A stretch of 64,000 nucleotides of DNA from Reinekea sp. G2M2-21 (GTDB lineage Bacteria; Pseudomonadota; Gammaproteobacteria; Pseudomonadales; Natronospirillaceae): assembly GCF_015687175.1 (NCBI RefSeq), contig NZ_JADPQG010000010.1, positions 94,684 through 158,683 on the forward strand. Reading direction: 5' to 3'. The position numbers and the translations under genes were made by a program. A model generated the notes under the pieces. The model saw nothing but the letters and a program-made list of their open reading frames with translations, was not told the origin of the DNA and ran no database searches. Positions 19,207-29,162 of this stretch are shown here, in pieces. Within the stretch, counting starts at the first letter, position 1. Every line of letters begins with the position of its first letter.

Positions 19207-21573
19207 TTATTCGTACGCCAACGCGTCCCGAGTCGATAACGCCGTTGCACCTTGCGCCGGAATCCGACTCGCTAACCAGCCAAACCCAACAGTAAACAGC
19301 AGCGTAATCCACAAACCTGAGACACTGAATTGGAACGACAGTGCGTTGGCTTCCGACAGCATCAGCAAACCGAAGAACTCAGCCGCGTGGGCACTCAGGG
19401 GCAGTGATAACATCAATCCCAACGCGATACTGAACAATGAAACCAACAGGCCCTCCCAGGTTAACAACCGAAAAATATCTGTTGGGGTTGCGCCCATGGC
19501 ACGCATAACGCCAATTTCCCGGGTTCGCTCCATCACGCTGACACTGGTGCTGGATGCCAAGCCGATCGCGCTGACCACCAACACCAACAAAGACAGGAAG
19601 ATCAGCGAACTGAGAATCACGTTCAGGTGGTCAAAAATGACCTTCACCCGTTCCGCTTCCGACACCACGTACAGCACCGGCCATTCGCTGCTAAGCAAGC
19701 GTCGTTCAATCTGCTGTTTCAGTTCCAACACGGCGTCATAACGGTTATCCACCGCCTGGAAGGACAGGGTGTTGATATCACCACTGTGATTGATCACCTG
19801 ATTAAAGTAAGCCTGGTCCACGTATATTTTTGGCAGGTCCAATTGCTTCACTACACCGGTTAACGTCAACAAGAGAGTGTCTCCGTTAATCGTCACGGGG
19901 AGGCGATCACCCACCTTCGGTGAACCAAATTGCTTCAAGGCCTGCTCATTGAAGACAACTTCTTCCGGTTGTCCGCTCAGCCATTTTCCTGAAACCAATG
20001 GCAGGTTGAGCATGACATCATCGTAAGGCAAAGCAATGACACCAACGCCAGATTCTGTCGACAACGCGTCGGACTGCAGCAAGCCCAAACCACCCGCCCA
20101 GCTTTGCACGGTCTTCACGTTTTCCAGGTTCGTAAATAACGCTCGTGCCTCTGTCTCAGCCAACGGCTGTGCGAACACCACCTGCACGTCGTAGCCAATG
20201 GCCGTGGCAACGTCATCCAATAGCGTCTGCAATGACTGGCGCACGTTAAAGCCCGTGTTAAAAATGGCCACACCCAGTGCCATCGACAGCAATGTCACTC
20301 CTAACCGCTGACGATTACGGCGCAGGTTTCGTTGTGCCAACTGCAACAACACTGGTCCGCGAGCACGCGCCGGTCGTTCCTGGATGCGTAACGTCAACGG
20401 CACGCTCACGCCATAATCATAAAGCGCGCTGACTACACTGATACGAGTGCCACGCAAGACGGTACCCAACGAAAAAAGTATCGGCATACCAATACCACTG
20501 GCGACCAACACCCCGTAGGTGAACCAGGGCAGATGCGCAGTGAGCACATCGAAATTCAGAATACCGCTGACAAACTGCGCATAGGCTTTACCGCACAACA
20601 CCGCCAACGGAATAGCCAACGTACTGGCGATTGCGCCGAGCGCCAACAAACTCATCAGATACAGTGTGATAATCTGCCGGCGCTGTGCACCAATGGCTTT
20701 CATCACGCCGATTTGCCGTACCTGTTGTGCCAGACTGGCTTTCATCAGCTGATTCACCAGCACCGCACTTAAGATAAACATCAAACAGCCCACCGCAAAC
20801 ACCACAAACAAAATGGTATTGAGCTGCCACTGGTGAGGGTGTTCTTCGAAGCCGGGTAACCGGGCGGTCTGGGTGCGGATACCCCACGCAGACAATTGTT
20901 CTGTCAGGGCTTTCTGATACGGTTCGACATCGTTGGCCGAGGCGACATCGGCAAAACGGATGATCAATCGTTGCGGTGTCTGTTGACCCGTCCAATCCGC
21001 ATAGGTCTGCGGACTTACATAGGCGTAAATAAAAGACTCCTGAGTCGACGGCGGCTGCGCGGCGTCGAAGGTCACCCCGCTGACCAGAGTGGTCATAACC
21101 TCATGACCAATACGAATGCGCGGCTGACGACCAATATCAATATCTGCGATTAGCAGACCGTTGCGTTCGACCAGCATGGTGCCGCGAGGCGGTATCGCGT
21201 CACCGCGCTGATAGTTCAGGTGGGCCAGTTGACTGGCGGCAAAATCGGGCACCGAATACAACCACAAAGGAATCCATTGGTCCGGTCCGATTTCAATACG
21301 TACCTTGGTCAGATTGCGGAACTCGGCACCCGCGACGCCCGGAAGCTGGCGTACTCGCTCAATGTCGAGCCGACCAAAGTCGGCACTGGTCAAAACCAGG
21401 TGCGCCGGTTCAGTGCGCAGAAAATTCTCATTCAAATCGTTGTGCATAACCACGTAAGACACAAATACAGTTCCCATGCCCCACAACCCCAACACCAGCG
21501 CAAACAGAACCGTCGCCGTACGCCCAGGGTGCGCCAGAAGATCACGCCAACCTTTTCGCCATTGCATCATCAT
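19207..21573 (-). CDS. ABC transporter permease with two FtsX domains
   Basis: A 788-aa membrane protein of the FtsX/MacB/LolCE superfamily in its long form. It has an N-terminal TM, a large periplasmic domain and a first FtsX four-helix unit (about 255-385). A second TM, another periplasmic domain and a second FtsX unit (about 655-785, with the motif TREIGVMRAMGATPTDIF) follow; the first unit has the matching RQIGVMKAIGAQRRQI. Such permeases export lipoproteins, peptides or other hydrophobic cargo rather than import. Its ATP-binding partner lies immediately upstream with no gap (stop TAA directly before ATG). Cargo unknown. Confidence 0.92.
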   Translation of the reverse strand: MMMQWRKGWRDLLAHPGRTATVLFALVLGLWGMGTVFVSYVVMHNDLNENFLRTEPAHLVLTSADFGRLDIERVRQLPGVAGAEFRNLTKVRIEIGPDQWIPLWLYSVPDFAASQLAHLNYQRGDAIPPRGTMLVERNGLLIADIDIGRQPRIRIGHEVMTTLVSGVTFDAAQPPSTQESFIYAYVSPQTYADWTGQQTPQRLIIRFADVASANDVEPYQKALTEQLSAWGIRTQTARLPGFEEHPHQWQLNTILFVVFAVGCLMFILSAVLVNQLMKASLAQQVRQIGVMKAIGAQRRQIITLYLMSLLALGAIASTLAIPLAVLCGKAYAQFVSGILNFDVLTAHLPWFTYGVLVASGIGMPILFSLGTVLRGTRISVVSALYDYGVSVPLTLRIQERPARARGPVLLQLAQRNLRRNRQRLGVTLLSMALGVAIFNTGFNVRQSLQTLLDDVATAIGYDVQVVFAQPLAETEARALFTNLENVKTVQSWAGGLGLLQSDALSTESGVGVIALPYDDVMLNLPLVSGKWLSGQPEEVVFNEQALKQFGSPKVGDRLPVTINGDTLLLTLTGVVKQLDLPKIYVDQAYFNQVINHSGDINTLSFQAVDNRYDAVLELKQQIERRLLSSEWPVLYVVSEAERVKVIFDHLNVILSSLIFLSLLVLVVSAIGLASSTSVSVMERTREIGVMRAMGATPTDIFRLLTWEGLLVSLFSIALGLMLSLPLSAHAAEFFGLLMLSEANALSFQFSVSGLWITLLFTVGFGWLASRIPAQGATALSTRDALAYE

Positions 21574-22299
21574 TTACGCCACCTTTTGCGTACGTGACGC
21601 ACCAACGATTTGTCCATCTCGCAGTTCGATGACACGGTCATACTGGTCATCGCGATCACGGTCATGGGTAACCACCAAAACGGTTTTACCTTGCTTCGTC
21701 AGTGACGCCAGCAAGGCGTTGATCTGGTCTGCGGTGTGTTGGTCCAGATTGCCCGTAGGTTCATCGGCAATCAGGATTTGCGGATCGTTGGCCAGCGCGC
21801 GCGCGATGGCCGCTCGCTGTTGCTCACCGCCACTCAGTGCACTGGGCAGCTTGTGCAAATGGTTCAACAAGCCGACCTCTGTCAATAACGACACCGCACG
21901 CGGATATCGCTGCTCGTGGGGTACAACGTTCACAAACGACATCGCCAACAACAGGTTTTCCAGAATACTGAGTGTCGGAATGAGTTGGAAAAACTGAAAC
22001 ACGATGCCCACGTGTTGACCGCGCCAGCGCGCCCGTTCGTTTTCCGACAACCGGTGCAACGCCTGCCCTTGAAACAGTACGTCACCGTTGCTGGGCGTAT
22101 CCAGCCCGGCAATCATATTCAACAACGTCGATTTGCCACTCCCGGAACGACCCACAATGGCGATGAATTCGCCCCGTGTGACCGTCAGATTGATGTCTAC
22201 CAGTGCTTTGTAAAGACGGTCAGCACTGCCGAAGGTTTTGTGCAGTCCGTTAATGGCCAACAAAGCGGGGGCGTTGTTATTCGAATGAAATTGCGTCAT
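21574..22299 (-). CDS. ABC transporter ATP-binding protein (LolD/MacB type)
   Basis: ATPase of the FtsX-type export system (241 aa). It shows Walker A GRSGSGKST, Q-loop FQFFQLIPTLS, signature ALSGGEQQRAAIARAL, Walker B ILIADEPTGNLD and an H-loop in VVTHDRD. I chose the ATG at 22299: it is preceded by GGAGCTCAACC and gives a normal ABC N-terminus, whereas the long in-frame extension upstream to 22680 is arginine-rich and overlaps the AraC-type gene. It forms an operon with the double-FtsX permease. Confidence 0.94.
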   Translation of the reverse strand: MTQFHSNNNAPALLAINGLHKTFGSADRLYKALVDINLTVTRGEFIAIVGRSGSGKSTLLNMIAGLDTPSNGDVLFQGQALHRLSENERARWRGQHVGIVFQFFQLIPTLSILENLLLAMSFVNVVPHEQRYPRAVSLLTEVGLLNHLHKLPSALSGGEQQRAAIARALANDPQILIADEPTGNLDQHTADQINALLASLTKQGKTVLVVTHDRDRDDQYDRVIELRDGQIVGASRTQKVA

Positions 22300-22400
22300 G
22301 GTTGAGCTCCTTATGAAAGTGGCTGTCACCATAATCGGTCCGCTTTTTCGGCGTTTAGCATTACTTGCGTTGCGTTTGATCTTTCTTGCGACGGTTTGTT

Positions 22401-23294
22401 TCAGGCGGGATCTAACTGGATGAACAAATGGTGCCGGTTGGCGCAAAATGGCGTTTGCTGCAGTGATAACTGCGGCCAATGCAATGCTGTTTCGTGTTTG
22501 ATTCGGTAACCGCTCTGCGGCAGCCAGATTTTCCAGAACAGCGTCATATCCTGCATCATTTCGTTTATCGGCAGACGCACGGGAATTCGCGCATAGGTGG
22601 CGGCGGGTATGGTAATGGCCTGCATTTCGTCGGCGATATCGGGCGTTTCGGACACGGTCATGGCGACCAGATAGTGGCATTTATCCAGCGCGGTAAACAA
22701 TGGGTAGTCCATCACCAGGCCGAAAAACTCGGTGCTCTGCTTGACAAGGTCGCGAGCGCTTGCCCACTGCAACAGTTGTTCGAACCGGTCCTCGATCGCC
22801 TGCAGAGACGCTAAGGTCGTGGGCAGAGTAATAACCTGATAGGCAGGCAGTTTCACCACCTCGATAGGCATATCGCGCGCGTTAACGGCGGCGATGTTGT
22901 CGGGATTGAATACGGTGAAATCGATGTCATTGCGTTGGCTGCACGTTTGTAATAACTGGATTTTCTCCGCTTCCGGCAGGTCACGAAACGCACTGGGGCT
23001 GACGCCATACGCTTTTTTAAACGCCCGCGAAAAATGCTCCAGTGAGTTGTAGCCACAATCCAGAGCGACAGCCAGCATACTCTGCTGCGGCCCGGTTAAA
23101 ATGGTATGAGCCGCCGCCTCCAAGCGAACCCGGGTCAGATATTGGGTTGGGCTTTCGCCGGTCGATTCTTTGAAAATTCGCTGAAAATGAAAGGGTGACA
23201 CGAAGACGTGTTTGGCCATGTCGGCCAATGATAAGGGCTCTGAAAACTGTTTTTTAATCAGATGGCGGATTTTCTCTACACCGCTGCGTTTCAT
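22401..23294 (-). CDS. AraC-family regulator with GyrI-like effector domain
   Basis: A 297-aa regulator of the Rob/SoxS-like group. The N-terminal AraC domain (about 5-105) has two helix-turn-helix units (PLSLADMAKHVFVSPFHFQR and MLAVALDCGYNSLEHFSRAF). A C-terminal GyrI/AraC effector-binding domain (about 130-297) binds hydrophobic ligands in relatives. It lies about 100 bp upstream of the FtsX-type ABC operon on the same strand and so is a candidate activator of it. Alternatively it acts on the second ABC system, which lies upstream. Confidence 0.92.
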   Translation of the reverse strand: MKRSGVEKIRHLIKKQFSEPLSLADMAKHVFVSPFHFQRIFKESTGESPTQYLTRVRLEAAAHTILTGPQQSMLAVALDCGYNSLEHFSRAFKKAYGVSPSAFRDLPEAEKIQLLQTCSQRNDIDFTVFNPDNIAAVNARDMPIEVVKLPAYQVITLPTTLASLQAIEDRFEQLLQWASARDLVKQSTEFFGLVMDYPLFTALDKCHYLVAMTVSETPDIADEMQAITIPAATYARIPVRLPINEMMQDMTLFWKIWLPQSGYRIKHETALHWPQLSLQQTPFCANRHHLFIQLDPA

Positions 23295-23348
23295 GAAATT
23301 TGGCCTGTGAATACACAGGCCTCAGTGTATTTTTGTCCCGACAGAGAT

Positions 23349-24509
23349 TCAAGCGTTGCGCTTGGCCACCAGCGACATCACCGCCACCAACACGACCCAC
23401 ATCAATAACAGAATACCCACGGAGTCGGCAATTGACCAGAGGTCAGCGCCCTTCAGCAATACATCCCGCATGGCCTGATTCGCGTGCGTGAGCGGCAGAA
23501 TCACCGAAAAAACCTGAAACACCTTTGGAAAGTCCTCAATGGACCAGATCATATCGGCCAGGAAAATCTGCGGCAAAATCACCACCGGGATAAACTGAAT
23601 AGCCTGGAATTCGTTCTTCGCCAAATAGGAGGCCAATAAACCCAGCGTTAACCCAACCAACAGCAGACAGAAGGTAATGATCACCAACACAAAGACCTGC
23701 TCGGCGGTAAATGGAATATCGATAAGGTAGAGCACGAAACCCAAAATGATAGAGGCCTGCACCGACGCGAAAATAAAAAAGCCCATCACATACCCGATGA
23801 CGATATCCGCAAAATGGATCGGCGACATCATCAAGCGCTCCAGCGTACCGGTCACCCGTTCGCGCTGAAAACTGATCGCTGACAAGATAAAGGTAAAGAA
23901 GAAAACAAAAAACGGCGGAAAGACCGGCAGGAAAAAATCGATGATATCCAGGTCTTCGTCACCGTAGGCGTATATTTTTTCCAGATCCATCGCTTCATTG
24001 TTGACAGAATTGGCGCACAGAGATGAACACGACGCTTCGATCACCACCGGCATCGCAGAGCCCAGATCGTCCATGGCACTGCTGACGGCATCGAGTGCGG
24101 CGCCGGTGCGCGTGGGTCGGCTGCCTTCCAAAAACAAATTAACGGTACCGGGTTTGCCATCAAAACGGTCGATCAGTAACTGTGTGTTCAAATACAGAAT
24201 GGCATCGACTTCGCCGGACCGAGTCCATTTCAATAACGACGCTTTCTGCGCCTCATAGCCTTCGGGCAACTCCCAATCCGGGCTCACCAGTTCAATGTCG
24301 GGCTCGTCTTCCAGGGTGCGTTCCAGATCGTAACGGAACAAGTCCATGGTCCCTTCAGTGACCAGCGCCACTCGCGCAGAGCTCGGTTCCAGTAACGCGA
24401 AATACACCAAGGACATGACGATTAACGGCGCCAGAAAAAAGAACGCCAGGGTTCGACGGTCGCGGGTAATTTCTCGTATTAAACGCCGGGCAATCAATAC
24501 CGATTTCAT
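23349..24509 (-). CDS. ABC-2 type transporter permease
   Basis: A 386-aa exporter permease of the YhhJ/NodJ-like ABC-2 class. It has one N-terminal TM (LAFFFLAPLIVMSLVYFALL), a long extracytoplasmic domain (about 45-190) and five C-terminal TMs. The ABC-2 consensus is visible around QRERVTGTLERLMMSPI. Its start overlaps the stop of the ATPase gene by four bases. Such pairs often export drugs or lipids; no membrane-fusion protein is adjacent, and cargo is unknown. Confidence 0.92.
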   Translation of the reverse strand: MKSVLIARRLIREITRDRRTLAFFFLAPLIVMSLVYFALLEPSSARVALVTEGTMDLFRYDLERTLEDEPDIELVSPDWELPEGYEAQKASLLKWTRSGEVDAILYLNTQLLIDRFDGKPGTVNLFLEGSRPTRTGAALDAVSSAMDDLGSAMPVVIEASCSSLCANSVNNEAMDLEKIYAYGDEDLDIIDFFLPVFPPFFVFFFTFILSAISFQRERVTGTLERLMMSPIHFADIVIGYVMGFFIFASVQASIILGFVLYLIDIPFTAEQVFVLVIITFCLLLVGLTLGLLASYLAKNEFQAIQFIPVVILPQIFLADMIWSIEDFPKVFQVFSVILPLTHANQAMRDVLLKGADLWSIADSVGILLLMWVVLVAVMSLVAKRNA

Positions 24510-25231
24510 GCCTGCACCTCCGTCTGTTCCGCCAACCGAATAAACACCTGATCTAAGTTATCGACCTGCTGCTCGTCCATCAGTTGTTGCGGCGTACCAT
24601 GTCCGATCATGGTGCCGGCGCGTAAAAACACGATATCGTCGCACTGCTCGGCCTCGTTAATGTGGTGGGTGGTGACCAGAATGCTCGTGCCCTGATCGCA
24701 GAGTTTACGGAACCACTGCCAGAACTTGATGCGCAAGATAGGGTCGACACCGGCGGTGGGTTCATCGAGTATCAACAAGCGGGGTTTGTGGACGAGTGCG
24801 GTGGCCATCATGGCTCTGCGCTTCATACCGCCGCTAAGCGTGTGCAGGATCGCATCGGCTTTGTTATCCAGTTCGGTCATGTGCAGTAATTCGTCGACAC
24901 GATCGTTTATCAGCGCCGACGGGACACTGTACAGTTCCGCAAAAAAACGGACGTTTTCGCGCACGGTCAGTTGGTCGTATATTGCGTAAAGTTGCGGCAT
25001 ATAGCCAATCAGGGTGCGGGAAGATGCACTGCCCGGCAACATGTCGCCAAACAAACGGATACTGCCCTCGCTAAGATGCTGCAACCCCATCAGCGAGCGG
25101 ATCAGTGTGGTTTTTCCTGCCCCGTTAGGACCCAGCAAACCGAACACCTTGCCTTCTTCAACGCTTAGCGTCAGACCATTCAGCGCAACACTGTCGGCAA
25201 ATTTCACGGTAGCCTGTTGCATGTTCAGCAT
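24506..25231 (-). CDS. ABC-2 type transporter ATP-binding protein
   Basis: ATPase of the ABC-2 exporter (241 aa). It has Walker A GPNGAGKTT, Q-loop MPQLYAIYDQLT, signature TLSGGMKRRAMMATAL, Walker B LLILDEPTAGVD and the switch histidine in LVTTHHINE. I chose the ATG at 25231, which follows GGAAGGGGGATC; an upstream start at 25270 would add 13 residues unlike the family. It overlaps the permease gene by four bases (ATGA coupling). Confidence 0.94.
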   Translation of the reverse strand: MLNMQQATVKFADSVALNGLTLSVEEGKVFGLLGPNGAGKTTLIRSLMGLQHLSEGSIRLFGDMLPGSASSRTLIGYMPQLYAIYDQLTVRENVRFFAELYSVPSALINDRVDELLHMTELDNKADAILHTLSGGMKRRAMMATALVHKPRLLILDEPTAGVDPILRIKFWQWFRKLCDQGTSILVTTHHINEAEQCDDIVFLRAGTMIGHGTPQQLMDEQQVDNLDQVFIRLAEQTEVQA

Positions 25232-25340
25232 GATCCCCCTCCTTCCTGAAGGCCGCTTTTCTAAACGCACATGTCTGTTCAGTTTGGCACGAACTTCAGC
25301 GTTAGAAAAATGATTTGCCTCATCAGCGGAGAGCTTTTGA

Positions 25341-26003
25341 TTAACGGTCCAATTGCAATCCCGGGATCAAAGGCAGTACGTCGAGTAATGATTCGGTGCT
25401 CAATTGACAATTCGCATTTGCCTGGGCATCGGGCGTTGCATTAATAGCTACGGAATAGCCCGCCCGTTTGAACAGTTCGATATCGGAACGGGAGTCACCA
25501 ACATGAAACACGCGATCCATGGAAAAACCAAAACGCTGACAGATTTGTTCAATAAACACCGGTTTTCCGGTTTCATCAAAATGCGATTGAATACGGCCAG
25601 TAAATTGACCTTGCGTGTCAACCTGCAACGCAGGACCGCTCCAAGCCATGAAGCCATAGCGTTCAGCAAAATATTCGGCGACGAATTCCCAAGCCAGGGT
25701 ACAGATCACACAGGGGATACCGAGTTGATTCAACGCACTCACGGTTTCACCAATGTGACGGATTTGCGGAATATCCGCCAGCAAGGCAAAAATATCGGCC
25801 TTGCAGTAGCCACGATAATATTCGCCATCTAGGGTAGAGACGTAATCGTTGGCGACTTTGCCCTCTGCGTACAGTTGCTCAGCGGCAAGCATGGCCTCGG
25901 CGTGTCCCATTTTTTGCGCCAGAAAGCCACCGGTGCTGGTGCCACGCACCAAGGTACCGTCGAGATCGAAACTGGCTAATTGAAAAGAAGGTTGGCTAAT
26001 CAT
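25341..26003 (-). CDS. HAD-superfamily (SerB-like, subfamily IB) phosphatase
   Basis: A 220-aa hydrolase. Motif I is SFDLDGTLVRG (nucleophile Asp plus acid/base Asp), motif II is around IPCVICTLAW, and motifs III/IV are GKPVFIEQICQRFG and VFHVGDSRSDIELFKRAG. The order resembles phosphoserine-phosphatase-like HAD-IB enzymes that act on small phosphorylated metabolites. I took the ATG at 26003; an alternative upstream start at 26021 would overlap the preceding GNAT gene. The 26003 choice leaves a gap of 8 bp to that gene, suggesting cotranscription. Substrate not predictable. Confidence 0.88.
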   Translation of the reverse strand: MISQPSFQLASFDLDGTLVRGTSTGGFLAQKMGHAEAMLAAEQLYAEGKVANDYVSTLDGEYYRGYCKADIFALLADIPQIRHIGETVSALNQLGIPCVICTLAWEFVAEYFAERYGFMAWSGPALQVDTQGQFTGRIQSHFDETGKPVFIEQICQRFGFSMDRVFHVGDSRSDIELFKRAGYSVAINATPDAQANANCQLSTESLLDVLPLIPGLQLDR

Positions 26004-26011
26004 AGAGACCC

Positions 26012-26452
26012 CTATTTGCAACTGCGCCGGAACAACAGAAAGTCGGGCTCTTCGCTTTCTACCAGATAGCCCAGTTTACGGTACAGCGCTACCGCCGCGG
26101 TATTGATGCGAAAAGCAGAAAGCGTGATGTCGCGTTGCTCAAGCGCAGCCTGCGCATGAAACTTCGTCATAATTTGGCTGCCTAAGCCTTGCCGTTGCCA
26201 TTGCGGGTACAGCAACAGCAAATGAATATGCAGCGCCCGCGCGTAGGGTTTAAAACAGACCAGACCAATGCGGTTATCGCGCAACGTCACCCAATGCATC
26301 CAGCGCCACTCATATTCATCACGAATCCGCTGACGTTGCATGTCATCGTCCCAACCGAAAACGGCATCCACAAAATCGTGGAGCCCAAGTTTGGTTAACT
26401 GAAAAACCTCTTCAAAATCCTCGATGGGTACCGGGGAAAATGCCAGCATCAC
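26012..26452 (-). CDS. GNAT-family N-acetyltransferase
   Basis: A 146-aa single-domain acetyltransferase. The acetyl-CoA pyrophosphate loop is QRQGLGSQIMTKFHAQA, preceded by a strand HIHLLLLYPQW. The C-terminal motif INTAAVALYRKLGYLVE is the usual GNAT motif B. The N-terminal region contains WRWMHWVTLRDNRIGLVCF. Substrate unknown. It is followed closely by the HAD phosphatase. Either of two adjacent ATG codons could start it. Confidence 0.88.
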   Translation of the reverse strand: MMLAFSPVPIEDFEEVFQLTKLGLHDFVDAVFGWDDDMQRQRIRDEYEWRWMHWVTLRDNRIGLVCFKPYARALHIHLLLLYPQWQRQGLGSQIMTKFHAQAALEQRDITLSAFRINTAAVALYRKLGYLVESEEPDFLLFRRSCK

Positions 26453-26505
26453 TACACCCTTGTCTTGAAATTAAGGCGAGCAAGTGTGCCGCATGGCAGC
26501 AGGAT

Positions 26506-28674
26506 TCACGAGTGGGGTCGTGGGTGGAATTTAATACCGCCTTTACCGGCGCGCTTCACGTCATACATGGCCTGATCGGCATAATGCATGAGGTCATCCA
26601 GGGTCTGAGCCTGTTCACTGCATTCGACAACACCAATGCTGGCGCTAATTTGAACCACGTTGCCGTCTACTGAGATGGGCTGTTCAATACTCTGCAATAT
26701 TCTTTCGATCAACATGCCGATTTGTGTTTGATCCACCACCGATGCGACGACCAAAACAAATTCATCACCACCGATGCGAGCGGCAAAATCACTTTTACGC
26801 AACACGTTGCGTAATCGGCCACCGACGATCTGCAATACGCGATCACCGATTAAATGGCCGTGCACGTCATTGACTGGCTTAAACCCATCCAGATCAATAT
26901 AGACCAGAGAAAACCGTGGTTGGGTGCTTTCCGCAAGCTTGGCATTGAGATGCGCTTCCAATGCCCGCCGGTTGGGTAACTCGGTTAACGTATCGTGGTT
27001 CGCCAGGAACTGAATCTGCTGCTGCGCTTGCTCAATATACTCCTTTTCCAACACCAGTTCTGCGTTCAGTAGTTGCACCTGTTCGTGACTCAAGGCGTTA
27101 CTTAAGGCCAGCGAAATAAACGGCGCAATAGCCAGAATCAGATTCAGATCGTCACCGTCGAATCGGTTTTCCAGCACACTTTGAATCGACAGTACACCGA
27201 GAACGGTTTGCTCCTGTATCAACGGCAAAAACAGTAGAGAATTGGGTTTTTTCTGTTTCACATCGACACGTAGAAATGAGGCCTCACCATTCAGCACTAG
27301 CGGCTTGCGATCTTCAATGACCTGCAGCGTACGGCTCTCTGGCGTACCATAGGGCAAACACAATAACGGCAAGGGCTGACCTTCGTCGATCATACTGCGC
27401 ACCTCGACCATGCGCAGCTCCGGATGATTCACGCAAAGTGAGCAGAAGTGGGCATCAAAGTAGTGGTTCATCAACTGATACAGTTGCTTACCCAGAACCG
27501 TCATATCCAGGGTCGAGGCCAGTTCAATGGCAACCTTGTTGATAATTTCCATCTGATGCTTCGATTGTTTAAGTAAGCTGTTTTCCCGCTCGGCACTGGC
27601 GCGTCGCAACCGTTCATCTTCGCGCTGCTGTTGTTGCGCGCGGATGGCGATGGTTTGTTTGATCTGCTGATTGTTGATGACATCTTTCAACAAGGTCGCC
27701 CGTTGCAGATACCCGTAAGCCTCTTCAAATTGCTGCTTTTGTTCCAGACAACGGGCGAATAACTCGAAGATCTGCTGACGATACTGTTGGTGTTCATTCG
27801 GGTGACGCCCTATCACCTGCTGTGATTGCTGTAAAACAGCGTAGGCGGCGCCGGTATCGTTCAGGCTCAGATGGGTTTTGGTCAGCTCAATGTACGCTGC
27901 TAGTCCCGCTACGCCTTCCAATGCCAGTTCTTCACTGCCCACCACCTGTTGCAACGTCAGCACGGCGCTGTGCAATTGCCCGCGTAGTCGTTGCATGCGA
28001 CCTATTTCCGTCATCACGTTGATGATCAGATGCCCATAATGAATGCTGTGGGCAATCCGAAGGGCTTCGGACAACGCGCGGTCGGCACTGACAAAGTCAA
28101 AATGCATTAATCCAAGCCGGCCCTGTAGCAACAGTATTTCGCCTTCCCACTCTGGGTTGTCAAATTCAACGTTCATGGCCAGCACTTCGTTCAGGTTGGC
28201 CTCATAGGCGGCTTTGTCGCCGATGTCGTAATACAACTCAACCATATTCAGCTTTGCTGTGATATGCCCCAATGGATAATCCAGGGAGATAGACAACGCG
28301 ATGGCATTGTCGAGAGCTTCAACCGCTGCGGCATACTCGCCGAGGCTTTTGTACGCCATGCCCAAAGAGTTAGAGACCCGTCGCTGCTGATGCAGGTCGT
28401 TACCTTGTTTTGCCAACGCCAGCGCCTCGCGCAGATGTTCAATGGCGCGGGCGTTATCACCGTTGTAAACCGCACAGCAACCGAGATAGAACAAACCTTT
28501 GCCGTAGTGCGGGTCGTTAACCGTCATTGACGCCAACAGTTCTTCCAGGCGCAACAATGTCTGCGCGGGATGCGCAACCATGTCATCCCAGCAATGTTCC
28601 AATTGTTCTGTAATGGTGTTTCCCGGATCCGGCATAGTACCCTGTGACATTACTGAATTTTGACCGATCACCAT
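26506..28674 (-). CDS. Cytoplasmic TPR-GAF-GGDEF diguanylate cyclase
   Basis: A 722-aa soluble protein with no membrane segments. TPR-like helical repeats fill about residues 30-330 (e.g. GKGLFYLGCCAVYNGDNARA, RRVSNSLGMAYKSLGEYAAA). A coiled coil (about 335-380) leads to a GAF domain (about 385-530) and a C-terminal GGDEF domain (about 560-720) with an intact RIGGDEF signature, metal residue in YIDLDGFKPVND, and an RKSD inhibitory site five residues before GGDEF. It should synthesise c-di-GMP with product inhibition. The TPR-GAF arrangement resembles regulators that bind a protein or ligand partner. Probably monocistronic. Confidence 0.92.
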   Translation of the reverse strand: MVIGQNSVMSQGTMPDPGNTITEQLEHCWDDMVAHPAQTLLRLEELLASMTVNDPHYGKGLFYLGCCAVYNGDNARAIEHLREALALAKQGNDLHQQRRVSNSLGMAYKSLGEYAAAVEALDNAIALSISLDYPLGHITAKLNMVELYYDIGDKAAYEANLNEVLAMNVEFDNPEWEGEILLLQGRLGLMHFDFVSADRALSEALRIAHSIHYGHLIINVMTEIGRMQRLRGQLHSAVLTLQQVVGSEELALEGVAGLAAYIELTKTHLSLNDTGAAYAVLQQSQQVIGRHPNEHQQYRQQIFELFARCLEQKQQFEEAYGYLQRATLLKDVINNQQIKQTIAIRAQQQQREDERLRRASAERENSLLKQSKHQMEIINKVAIELASTLDMTVLGKQLYQLMNHYFDAHFCSLCVNHPELRMVEVRSMIDEGQPLPLLCLPYGTPESRTLQVIEDRKPLVLNGEASFLRVDVKQKKPNSLLFLPLIQEQTVLGVLSIQSVLENRFDGDDLNLILAIAPFISLALSNALSHEQVQLLNAELVLEKEYIEQAQQQIQFLANHDTLTELPNRRALEAHLNAKLAESTQPRFSLVYIDLDGFKPVNDVHGHLIGDRVLQIVGGRLRNVLRKSDFAARIGGDEFVLVVASVVDQTQIGMLIERILQSIEQPISVDGNVVQISASIGVVECSEQAQTLDDLMHYADQAMYDVKRAGKGGIKFHPRPHS

Positions 28675-29162
28675 GCCTTAACGCGGCGCGGCTAGAGGTC
28701 CGTACGCAGCGCACGAGACTGTTCTTGCCATGACTCTGACTCCCAACACAGTATAGGCCATGGTTTTCCATCAAGCAGACTATATGTCCGTTTTTGAAAA
28801 CTGGACCACAAACGCCAGCTTTTACGCTTATGTTGTAACACACAAACACCCTGATGGTCTCCAGAGACGGTAAAGTCAGGGTCAACAGACGTTAAGACAG
28901 AACTTTTTACTGAAAGTTCCCTCGAAGCACGTTACATCCACAGTTCGGAGTTTGGGGAATAAAGCGTCTGCGGTGGTGGGAGCACGGTGGTTGGTTTGGG
29001 CAGCGCTCGATTGGCGTCGATGCAACGCTTCCTTTGTAGCGCTTACTTTGGCGTATTCAGTTTATATCTTCGGCATTTGCCTCATTCAATGACAGGGGTT
29101 TATTGGGACATTTTTTTTACTTCAAATACTAAGCCTGTTCCGAAGACTGTGGTTCCAGTTTT
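28675..29162. repeat. Gene-free gap with a short repeat fragment
   Basis: No credible gene is seen in this 488-bp stretch. At about 29050-29090 the text reads TTTATATCTTCGGCATTTGC, which matches the segment near one end of repeat copies A, C and D but is in the opposite orientation to copy B that follows. It is probably a broken piece of another copy. The promoter of the TPR-GAF-GGDEF gene should lie at the left end; none was fixed. Confidence 0.45.

Noticed and set aside
22300..22680. N-terminal extension of the LolD-type ATPase
   Set aside because: The extension is arginine-rich, overlaps the AraC-type gene, and a proper ribosome site stands before the ATG at 22299.
28583..28885. Minus-strand 100-residue frame upstream of the TPR-GAF-GGDEF gene
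   Set aside because: It overlaps the start of a well supported gene in another frame, has no recognisable domain and no good ribosome site.
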